A stretch of DNA of 15,264 nt from positions 1 to 15,264 of the forward strand of contig JADFYU010000058.1 of the NCBI GenBank assembly GCA_015232865.1, given 5' to 3'. Origin of the DNA: Magnetococcales bacterium (lineage in GTDB: Bacteria > Pseudomonadota > Magnetococcia > Magnetococcales > UBA8363). Numbering within the stretch: position 1 is the stretch's first letter; each line of letters opens with the position of its first letter. Position numbers and translations under genes: made by a program. Positions 1-6,075 of this stretch are shown piece after piece. A model generated the notes under the pieces. The model saw only the letters and a list, made by a program, of their open reading frames with translations, made no database searches and was not told the origin of the DNA.

Positions 1-88
1 ATTAATGAAACTTTGGACGATGCCATCTCTTTGATAGCTTTCTATCTAAAGCGTTATTCCCGCCAGTCTGTACTAGTCGAATCCAGGG

Positions 89-1006
89 TTAAGGAGGCGG
101 TGGTGGAGCACCTCCACCCCCACCGGGAGGCGGGGCGCCAGGAGGTGGTGGTGGAAGTCCCCCAGGAGGCGGTAACTCTGGAGGCGGTAGTTTGGGCGGA
201 GGGACTGCCCCCGGATCGGTGCCTATGTTGATACCGCCGGGCATACCGGATGAATAAGAACTAGGATGCGGTACACTGGCCGATTTGGTTGTGCCGGAAT
301 GGTGATGTTCGGATTGTGCGGTGGAATCCGGGTCGGAATGCGCCGTGGTCGCGTCATTTCCCTGGTTGGCCTCATGGTCCTGTTCACCCTCTCGGTGTGG
401 CGGTAAATGCAGTCGATCCATGTTGAACGGTCCCCCGGTCAGGGACGGCTTCAAATTGCTGTCGGAGACCAGAGCCGTCTGACTCTCCTCTACCAACAGG
501 GTGCCGCCCTGATTGGTCAGCACCACCTTGCCCTGGACGACGTTGACCTGAAGATCCTGATCCATCACGGCATAATAGTTGGTGCCACGAACGCCCAACA
601 GGGCCATTTTGGTTTTTACGCTGTAATTTTCATTAAATTTTTTGCCAATTCTTCCCGTCAAAGTGTGGATTGCACCATGAAGCAGGTTGAAATGGCTGCG
701 ATCTTTGTTGGATTCCTGATCGGAAAATTGATAGTCATCAATGCTAAACCGGGTGTTTTTGTAGAGAGTCAGCATCATTTTATCGATAAACCGCAGTTGA
801 ACCTGACTCTTTTGGGTCACAATGATATCACCGGAAAAAATCTTGGAACCCTTTTCCAGAAAACGGCTTTCACCGCTATTTTTTTCAGCCGTGACTTCCC
901 CTCTCAAGGCGATGACCTTGGCGATAAAAGCGGCTTCAGCCCAAGCGGAAAGGGGGGCGAGAGAGAAAACGAGGATGAGCAGGAGGGTAAATGGATGAGA
1001 TCTCAT
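89..1006 (-). CDS. Secreted FecR-domain protein with Pro/Gly-rich tail
   Basis: 305-residue exported protein. Residues 1-23 form a signal peptide (hydrophobic run LLLILVF, cut likely after AWA). Residues about 30-180 are a FecR-type domain: GEV near 37, RFIDKMMLTL at 72-81 matching the family pattern of Asp-x-x-x-Leu-Thr-Leu, and the block LLGVRGT at 137-142 typical of FecR proteins. A linker rich in His, Asp and Ser (200-250) leads to a low-complexity tail (265-305) of Pro and Gly runs ending at the stop. It is the second gene of a leftward pair. Only 2 bp separate it from the upstream stop, and the ribosome site GGGAG lies inside the end of that gene, so translation is probably coupled. FecR domains occur in iron-signal regulators and in stand-alone envelope proteins. 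There is no sigma factor or TonB receptor here and no cytoplasmic anti-sigma part, so an envelope structural or sensory role is more likely than iron signalling. Substrate unknown. Confidence 0.88.
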   Translation of the reverse strand: MRSHPFTLLLILVFSLAPLSAWAEAAFIAKVIALRGEVTAEKNSGESRFLEKGSKIFSGDIIVTQKSQVQLRFIDKMMLTLYKNTRFSIDDYQFSDQESNKDRSHFNLLHGAIHTLTGRIGKKFNENYSVKTKMALLGVRGTNYYAVMDQDLQVNVVQGKVVLTNQGGTLLVEESQTALVSDSNLKPSLTGGPFNMDRLHLPPHREGEQDHEANQGNDATTAHSDPDSTAQSEHHHSGTTKSASVPHPSSYSSGMPGGINIGTDPGAVPPPKLPPPELPPPGGLPPPPPGAPPPGGGGGAPPPPP

Positions 1007-1008
1007 GA

Positions 1009-2334
1009 TTAAAACTCCCTCTTGACGGACAGGATGAAAAGGGTCCGATTGTAGTCGTATAGGGCCATGTTTGACCGATTATGGGAGTGGGCGAGAGCCG
1101 GTATAAGATGCCATTTATCGGTAAAGGAGTGGTCCAGAGAAGAGCTGATGGTCCATTGTTGATCGTTTCTACCATACTGATAATAGAGGTCTTCCCCGTC
1201 ATATTGACGGGCTTCATAAGTGAGGCTGGAGGATAGAACGGTTTGTTCGGAAGTATCGTAGGCACCGCCCAGTTGCGCGCCCCACAGAGTATAGCCGACA
1301 TGGGAACGATCGCCACCCGTTTTGTCCTGCTCCTTTCCACCGTACAGACCATAAAAAAATGAGATGTCTTGATCGGGGTCTCCGTATCCGACTAAATGCA
1401 TCAGGCCGCCGACAATGCGGTAGGTATCGTCTTCAGGTGAGTCGGGATAGGTGGTGTCGATATACTGGATATAACTGTTCAGCCAGTTGTATCCGGTCAA
1501 ATGACGCTGCCAGCTCAGTTGTCCGCTCCAATAGTATTGGTAGAGCTTTTGTTCCAATTGATAGGCTTGAGTATTGCCGGTAATGGTCAGAATATCATCA
1601 TCCAAGCTGTGTGAGAGGCCGACAGAGAGAAGAGCCGAGCCGTCATCATAATCCTTTCGGCTTTTATGGCTGTTGTTGGTCAGTTTGAGTTGGCTCTGGA
1701 CGGTCCACCGATCGTTCAGGTTATGGGTGATGGTTGCCGCACCGGTGATCAGGCTGAGCCAATCACCCGCCGCTTCATAGCTTCCCAGGCTGGAATACCC
1801 GCCGAGAGCCGGAAAAAAAAGCTGACTGTCGCCCGGTCCGCTGGAAATGTTGCCGTCATAACCGAAAGATATCTCCATGTAACCGTTTAAAAAGGTGTTT
1901 TGCTCGTCTGTGGTATTGTTGATGGTTGCCAGGGTTTGCTGAATCCGATCACGGCTCTGAGGGGAGATGTTCGATTGGGAAATCAGGGCCAATACCTGTC
2001 GGGCCTGATCAGAATGACCTGTTTTTAAATAGATCTGGCTCATCAAGATCCAAGCATCCACTTGCTTTGGATCGTCCATTACGACCCGATCCAAAGCAAA
2101 TTGAGCCTGTTCATAATCGCCAGTCTCGTACAGGGCTTTGGCCCAGAGGATATCAAAATCCGGCTCACCGATCAGACGCTCTTCATAGGGGCTTAGTAAA
2201 AAAAGAGCTTGCTGAGCCTCTCCACTCTGGAGCAGATTTCCGATTTGGCTGTAGGAGGGGGCATCAGCCCAGGTCAATCCGGTCTGAAGTCCGGCGAGAG
2301 CGCCGCACAATATCAGGCCATTTTTAACGGACAT
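1009..2334 (-). CDS. Outer-membrane TPR plus beta-barrel protein (SLAM/DUF560-like)
   Basis: 441 residues. Residues 1-23 look like a Sec signal peptide (NGLILCGALAGLQTGL, cut near TWA-DA). Residues about 26-140 show tetratricopeptide helices (for example LWAKALYETGDYEQAQFALDRVV and the following repeat). From about 150 to the end the protein alternates short polar and aromatic strands rich in Tyr, Trp, Ser and Gly, ending in the outer-membrane-type terminal Phe (SVKREF). This order, periplasmic TPR then barrel, resembles surface lipoprotein assembly modifiers (SLAM, DUF560) and other TPR-porin proteins. The family call is from architecture, not a search. The start has no clear Shine-Dalgarno, but an in-frame TAA lies just upstream, so no longer start exists. 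It heads the operon with the FecR protein. Partnership of the two in the envelope is inferred from the 2-bp spacing. Confidence 0.8.
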   Translation of the reverse strand: MSVKNGLILCGALAGLQTGLTWADAPSYSQIGNLLQSGEAQQALFLLSPYEERLIGEPDFDILWAKALYETGDYEQAQFALDRVVMDDPKQVDAWILMSQIYLKTGHSDQARQVLALISQSNISPQSRDRIQQTLATINNTTDEQNTFLNGYMEISFGYDGNISSGPGDSQLFFPALGGYSSLGSYEAAGDWLSLITGAATITHNLNDRWTVQSQLKLTNNSHKSRKDYDDGSALLSVGLSHSLDDDILTITGNTQAYQLEQKLYQYYWSGQLSWQRHLTGYNWLNSYIQYIDTTYPDSPEDDTYRIVGGLMHLVGYGDPDQDISFFYGLYGGKEQDKTGGDRSHVGYTLWGAQLGGAYDTSEQTVLSSSLTYEARQYDGEDLYYQYGRNDQQWTISSSLDHSFTDKWHLIPALAHSHNRSNMALYDYNRTLFILSVKREF

Positions 2335-2652
2335 CTTGGATTTTTCTAGAATTTAACAGGATAGACACGCTTCATTCCCTCTCTTTTTCTCGATACATAA
2401 TAGTATGTTTTTAATATCTGGTTTGAGACATTTTGACATAAAATGGCTGATTTTCCAAAATAAATCAATTTTTCCTCCCGGACCCCCCCGCGTATTCTAT
2501 AGGTTTGAGGGGGTGTTGGCGAAAGAGTGTTCTAAAAAAATTGCTTGTTTCCCGGATAAACTTCTAAGCTAGACTGGCGTATCTGGTGGCATCTATTCTC
2601 TGTGCATAGTCGGGCCTGGCTCAAAAAATCCCGGATTGATTAAAGCAAATCG

Positions 2653-2657
2653 ATCAA
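2653..2657. repeat. Putative target-site duplication, left copy (ATCAA)
   Basis: ATCAA directly abuts the left end of the palindrome and is repeated directly abutting the right end at 2821-2825. Five bp can match by chance, but their placement exactly at both palindrome boundaries supports insertion. Confidence 0.5.
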
Positions 2658-2820
2658 CCTAGATACGGCAGTTGGAAGTGCGTAAGCGGTGCAACATATT
2701 GGTTTATCCGGTGAACTAGAAAAAATCGAAGTCACCTTATTGGTGATGAGACTTTTTTCTGGTTTTTCAGGTGAATCAAGAGGTTGTGCCGATTGCGTGC
2801 TTATAACTGCCGAATCTAGG
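2658..2820 (+). mobile_element. Foldback MITE-like element, 163-bp imperfect palindrome
   Basis: The outer 16 bp are CCTAGATACGGCAGTT (2658-2673) and AACTGCCGAATCTAGG (2805-2820), inverted repeats with one mismatch. Pairing continues inward almost to the centre. Over arm positions 1-68 I count 49 Watson-Crick pairs, 12 G-T (G-U in RNA) pairs and 7 true mismatches. Then comes a 5x5 internal loop, one more G-T and five Watson-Crick pairs (TCACC with GGTGA), closing on a TTATT loop at 2737-2741. Pairing stops sharply at both ends, and the flanks are the same 5 bp, ATCAA (2653-2657 and 2821-2825), as expected for a target-site duplication. Counting the terminal G and C, GATCAAC is shared over 7 bp. 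It encodes no transposase. A non-mobile structured leader RNA is the main alternative. Confidence 0.65.
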
Positions 2821-2825
2821 ATCAA
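2821..2825. repeat. Putative target-site duplication, right copy (ATCAA)
   Basis: Right-hand partner of the ATCAA at 2653-2657. Removing the element and one copy would leave an uninterrupted leader running into the ribosome site and start codon of the FHA-CNB gene. Confidence 0.5.
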
Positions 2826-2836
2826 CTATCTAGATT

Positions 2837-2840
2837 GGGA
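2837..2840 (+). promoter_or_regulatory. Ribosome binding site choosing the 2848 start
   Basis: GGGA, 7 nt before ATG 2848 (10 before ATG 2851). The open frame extends up to a GTG at 2689, but that extra stretch lies almost wholly inside the palindromic element and reads as non-protein-like sequence, so the ATG here is preferred. Confidence 0.6.
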
Positions 2841-2847
2841 ACCATTC

Positions 2848-4494
2848 ATGATGAACAAACATGATGAAGAGACTGAAAAGGCGGTCAAGTCGGGTATCTT
2901 TGATCACCTGGCTTTGACCGGGGCATTGAACTTTGAGCATATCTACGATGCTGCGAAGAATTGGGATCAAGATCTTTTTGTCGAATATCTGGGCAATCCG
3001 GTTCTGATTGGCTCGGTTTATACTCCTGGTGATGAAAAAATTGATCACTCCGATAAACAGTTTGTCTTCCCTCTTTTGACACCGAAAGAGTCTCGCTCAG
3101 TCAGAAAAAGCTTTATAATCGGACGTTCCCTGCAAGAGGCCCACCTGATCATTCCCGACCCTTCCATAGAAAACAAACAGGTGGTTGTCGAGGTTCGCCA
3201 ACGGGGCCTTTTCGTAAAAAAACTGTCGGATGAGAGTCGTCTCCTCATCAATGATGAAGAGGCCAGGGAGGAGTGGACGGAGATTTATGACGGAGACGGG
3301 CTTCGTTTGGGACGCTATTTGTTCCGATTATTAAAACCGGACTCTCTTTATCAGCTTTTCAATGAACTGACCGATCAGTCCGAAGAGGCGCAGGCCGTAG
3401 AAAAAGAGCCGGCTGCTGATGCCCAGGCTTTGACCGCATCAACCAAATCAAACTCCTTGGTGACCTCTTCCACTTCAATTCATCAAACCATTCGCAACGA
3501 AATTTTAGAGAAACCCTGTCAAGATCAGGAACTGCTGCTGAAGGTGATGGACAAGCTCTCTTTTTTTGATGCGTTTACCCCGTATCAAAAACGAAGGCTT
3601 TTGACGTTGAACGCTCAGGTGGTTCGCTATGGCTCCGGGAATTATGTTGTTCGAGAGGGTGAGGTCGGCTCGCACCTGTTTATCATTCTGAAAGGATCGA
3701 CCCAGGTCCTTCAAAGCGGCAAAACCACCCCCATTCGAGAGATGGGAGCGGGGGAGATGTTCGGCGAGGTTGCCTATCTGATGCCGGAAAAAAGAACGGT
3801 CTCCGTCTTGGCAAAGTCTGACGTAATCGTGCTGATGTTGGCTAAGAATCGTCTGGCTTTCATGGGGGTGGATATTCGGGATCGCATTCAGACGGTGATT
3901 GTCGAAAAACTCCTGTTTAGATTGGCTGATCAAAGCCGTGAGCTTTCAAATTATCATAAAACCAATTTTTATCCGGGAAAAATATTTGAGTCGGACTGTC
4001 TGGAAACCGAACGCGGAACCTCTTTGGCACAAGATGTCAATCGTGCTCTCTCCTTTCTGAAGTCGGTTCAATTTTTTGCACCCTTTTCGACATACGAGTT
4101 GATGGAAATCGCAAAATTGACGACCCACATTCGATGCTATCCCGTCGGACACACGGTCATTCAACAGGGAGATCGGGAACAGGCTCTCTTTATTCTACTG
4201 AAGGGAAAAATAAACGTCATCAAACATCAGGGCCGGCGCAACATCATTATTGCCAAAATACCCGCCGGTGCCTTCTTTGGAGAGACCTCATTTTTAATCG
4301 GTTCCGAGCGCAGTGCCAGTGTGATCAGCACCGACAACTCCGTGGTCTTGACCATCAACCCGGCTTTGTTGGAGGCTGTGGGTATGGACATCCGTGAAAA
4401 AATTCGTCGTCACCTGATTTTTGGTTTGATTGAGCGGATGACGAAACAGACCAAAGAAATCGTAAAATTACGCAGCTTCATGCCCGGTTATTAA
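2848..4494 (+). CDS. FHA-like plus two cyclic-nucleotide-binding domains
   Basis: 548 residues, soluble, no signal peptide or membrane segment. An N-terminal part of about 80 residues of unknown fold is followed by an FHA-like beta-sandwich (about 87-165) with FIIGRS (Gly-Arg at 92-93) and GDGLRLGRYLFRLL at its end. The usual SRxH and NG motifs are replaced (SIENKQ, LLINDE), so phosphothreonine binding is uncertain. A Ser/Ala-rich linker leads to two CNB domains, about 232-347 and 402-522. Both keep the phosphate-binding cassette: FGE at 305-307 with Arg316-Thr, and FGE at 477-479 with Arg488-Ser. Both could therefore bind cAMP or cGMP. No catalytic domain or DNA-binding helix-turn-helix follows, so it is a sensor/adaptor rather than a CRP-type regulator. 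It converges with the diguanylate cyclase gene, with 17 bp between stops. Its role as a phospho-signalling scaffold is inferred. Confidence 0.88.
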   Translation: MMNKHDEETEKAVKSGIFDHLALTGALNFEHIYDAAKNWDQDLFVEYLGNPVLIGSVYTPGDEKIDHSDKQFVFPLLTPKESRSVRKSFIIGRSLQEAHLIIPDPSIENKQVVVEVRQRGLFVKKLSDESRLLINDEEAREEWTEIYDGDGLRLGRYLFRLLKPDSLYQLFNELTDQSEEAQAVEKEPAADAQALTASTKSNSLVTSSTSIHQTIRNEILEKPCQDQELLLKVMDKLSFFDAFTPYQKRRLLTLNAQVVRYGSGNYVVREGEVGSHLFIILKGSTQVLQSGKTTPIREMGAGEMFGEVAYLMPEKRTVSVLAKSDVIVLMLAKNRLAFMGVDIRDRIQTVIVEKLLFRLADQSRELSNYHKTNFYPGKIFESDCLETERGTSLAQDVNRALSFLKSVQFFAPFSTYELMEIAKLTTHIRCYPVGHTVIQQGDREQALFILLKGKINVIKHQGRRNIIIAKIPAGAFFGETSFLIGSERSASVISTDNSVVLTINPALLEAVGMDIREKIRRHLIFGLIERMTKQTKEIVKLRSFMPGY

Positions 4495-4511
4495 CCCGGA
4501 TTGAGTCGCGT

Positions 4512-5996
4512 TCAACTGCCGAATTCAGGATAATGAAAGCGGTTTCGTCCGGATTTCTTGGATTGGTAGAGTAGGGCGTCGGCCTCTTTGATCAAAGATT
4601 CGGCGTTGCACTCCGGTGTGCTCATGGCAAGACCGGCGGAGATGGTGATCGAAGGGATCGGTTCTTCATTCGGCAGGAATATCGCTTGTTTTTCTACGGC
4701 GCTGCGTACCCGTTCGGCAATGATGATGCTCTCATTCAGGGTGGTTTGGGGCATGATGATGATAAACTCTTCACCGCCATAGCGAACGGCAAAATCCTGA
4801 GGCCGAATTTGACTTTTTATGACACTGGCCAAGGTTTTCAACGCTTGATCTCCAGCCAGGTGGCCCTGGGTGTCGTTATATTTTTTGAAATGATCGACAT
4901 CCAACATAATGATACAGATGGCTTGACTTCCACTTTTTGCGCGGTCCAATAGCCGAGGAAATGTATTGTCCAACCAGCGCCTGTTGAACAGTCCGGTCAA
5001 GCCGTCGGTCAAGGCGTGGGTGGCCAGTTCATCTATCTGATTTCGATCGTTGATGATCCGGCTGGTGTTGATGAGCACCCAGCGGGCCAGCAGTGTCAGC
5101 ATGTTTCGGCAGAGAACCTTGGACTCTTTGACCATCCACCAGGTCAGTTTGCGGTCCAGAGAGAGAACGCAGCAGTTTTTGTTGGCGACGACAAAAGCCG
5201 AAGGCCAGGAATCGAGAATGATGGAGAGTTCGCCCACTGTAAACCCCGCTTGAATGTTGCGGATGGGAGGGGTATCCAATGATTCGAAGTGAATGGCCAG
5301 CTCACCGGACAGCAGCAGGTACAGGCGACGGTTTTCCCGATGCGGGGTGAGCAACACTTCGCCTTTTTTCAGGTTGAAGGCGGTCGCCCGGATACTGACC
5401 TGCTCTAAAATATGATTGGAAACACCATTGAATAGATTGGAGTTTGCCAGATCTTCGACCAGGATCGTCGTCTGGGAAGTCAGCGGTTTGTCTGAGGATG
5501 GTATGATGGATTCCTGTTCAAACTCAGTGTGTTGCATGGGTTTGATCAAGCTGGCCCAAAAGGCGGCGTCCAGTTCGAATCGACCTTTATATGGGGTCTC
5601 CTTGTCCCGGTCCAACATGAGCTTGGTCAACCGATATTTGACTTTCCAAGCCTCTTCATCGGAGACACCCAGATGTTGGGCCAGGGTTGATGAAGCCAGA
5701 TCGTCTTCGTTTTGGGTCAGCAGGTGGAAGGCCAGAAACCAACTTCTCAGGGATAGCTCAGACTCATGAAAGATGGTTCCCTTGGTCAATGAGGATTCGT
5801 GCTGACACTGGTTGCAGATGAACAGGTAGATGTTTTTGATCTGGCGATACGATCTCTTTTTGCATTTCGGGCATTGAAACCCCTCAGGCCAACGAACATT
5901 AAAGAGTGCTTGGCAGCACTTTTCATCCGTTCCATAGAGATCCATGAATTGGATCAAACTCAATCCCTGTTGTAATTGAATGTCGCTGTTCGGCAT
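4512..5996 (-). CDS. Transposase-derived zinc ribbon/HTH - CNB - GGDEF diguanylate cyclase
   Basis: 494 residues in three parts. Residues about 15-150 match the N-terminus of IS1595/ISXO2 transposases: RWPEGFQCPKC with Cys42/Cys45 and Cys61/Cys64 (zinc ribbon), then KGTIFHESELSLRSWF and a helix-turn-helix region (LAQHLGVSDEEAWKVKYRL), then GRFELDAAF, where Asp143 sits where the first catalytic Asp of the DDE domain would be. The rest of the transposase is absent. Residues about 183-300 are a CNB fold with GEL at 255-257, but Pro265 replaces the phosphate-binding Arg. Residues 328-488 are a GGDEF domain with active GGEEF (407-411), metal Asp366, and an inhibitory RxxD site (Arg398-Asp401) five residues before it. 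Predicted activity is cyclisation of two GTP to c-di-GMP with product inhibition. Ribosome site GGGGGAGAG precedes the ATG. It lies 79 bp downstream of the CNB phosphatase, likely the same operon. Confidence 0.92.
   Translation of the reverse strand: MPNSDIQLQQGLSLIQFMDLYGTDEKCCQALFNVRWPEGFQCPKCKKRSYRQIKNIYLFICNQCQHESSLTKGTIFHESELSLRSWFLAFHLLTQNEDDLASSTLAQHLGVSDEEAWKVKYRLTKLMLDRDKETPYKGRFELDAAFWASLIKPMQHTEFEQESIIPSSDKPLTSQTTILVEDLANSNLFNGVSNHILEQVSIRATAFNLKKGEVLLTPHRENRRLYLLLSGELAIHFESLDTPPIRNIQAGFTVGELSIILDSWPSAFVVANKNCCVLSLDRKLTWWMVKESKVLCRNMLTLLARWVLINTSRIINDRNQIDELATHALTDGLTGLFNRRWLDNTFPRLLDRAKSGSQAICIIMLDVDHFKKYNDTQGHLAGDQALKTLASVIKSQIRPQDFAVRYGGEEFIIIMPQTTLNESIIIAERVRSAVEKQAIFLPNEEPIPSITISAGLAMSTPECNAESLIKEADALLYQSKKSGRNRFHYPEFGS
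4514..4529 (-). repeat. Terminal-repeat-like 16-mer at the 3' end of the cyclase gene
   Basis: AACTGCCGAATTCAGG matches the right terminal repeat of the 2658-2820 element (AACTGCCGAATCTAGG) at 14 of 16 positions, and the next two bases (AT) also match. It encodes the last residues (EFGS) and stop of the cyclase. It may be a remnant of another copy. Homology further in is weak, so chance is not excluded. Confidence 0.3.
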
Positions 5997-6075
5997 GCTG
6001 TTCTCTCCCCCTAACCCCTGTTTGTTGCTTTTGTTGGGCGTCTCTGATCCGTCCTGTTTCTCAATAGCTTGGTTG

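Larger units (their letters stand above)
2335..2847. other. Intergenic region between divergent genes
   Basis: 513 bp upstream of both the leftward envelope operon and the rightward FHA-CNB gene. It holds a long palindromic element at 2658-2820 (separate entry). Positions 2335-2657 are AT-rich near 2390-2470 and carry a C-rich then G-rich short inverted repeat (ACCCCC at 2482-2487, GGGGGT at 2509-2514). I could not pick a convincing sigma-70 or sigma-54 promoter in either direction. A weak leftward pair, ATGTCA then TATTAA with 17-bp spacing near 2410-2440, is the best seen and is not claimed as a feature. Confidence 0.6.

Noticed and set aside
13..231. Rightward 72-aa ORF
   Set aside because: It is a frame shadow over the GC-rich proline/glycine repeat of the FecR gene and has no ribosome site or recognisable composition.
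407..1012. Rightward 201-aa ORF antisense to the FecR gene
   Set aside because: The leftward frame has a signal peptide and FecR motifs. This frame shows no domain and is explained by the complementary codon pattern.
2658..2820. Integron attC site or retron RNA as explanation of the palindrome
   Set aside because: There are no attC core sites of the GTTRRRY/RRYYAAC type at the ends, and no integrase or reverse transcriptase gene nearby. The pairing is nearly continuous, unlike a msr-msd layout.
2689..2847. GTG-started N-terminal extension of the FHA-CNB protein
   Set aside because: The extension is coded mostly by the palindromic element, and a better ribosome site serves the ATG at 2848.
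4483..4500. CCGG-rich dyad over the FHA-CNB stop as a terminator
   Set aside because: The stem needs a bulge and has no T-run on either side.
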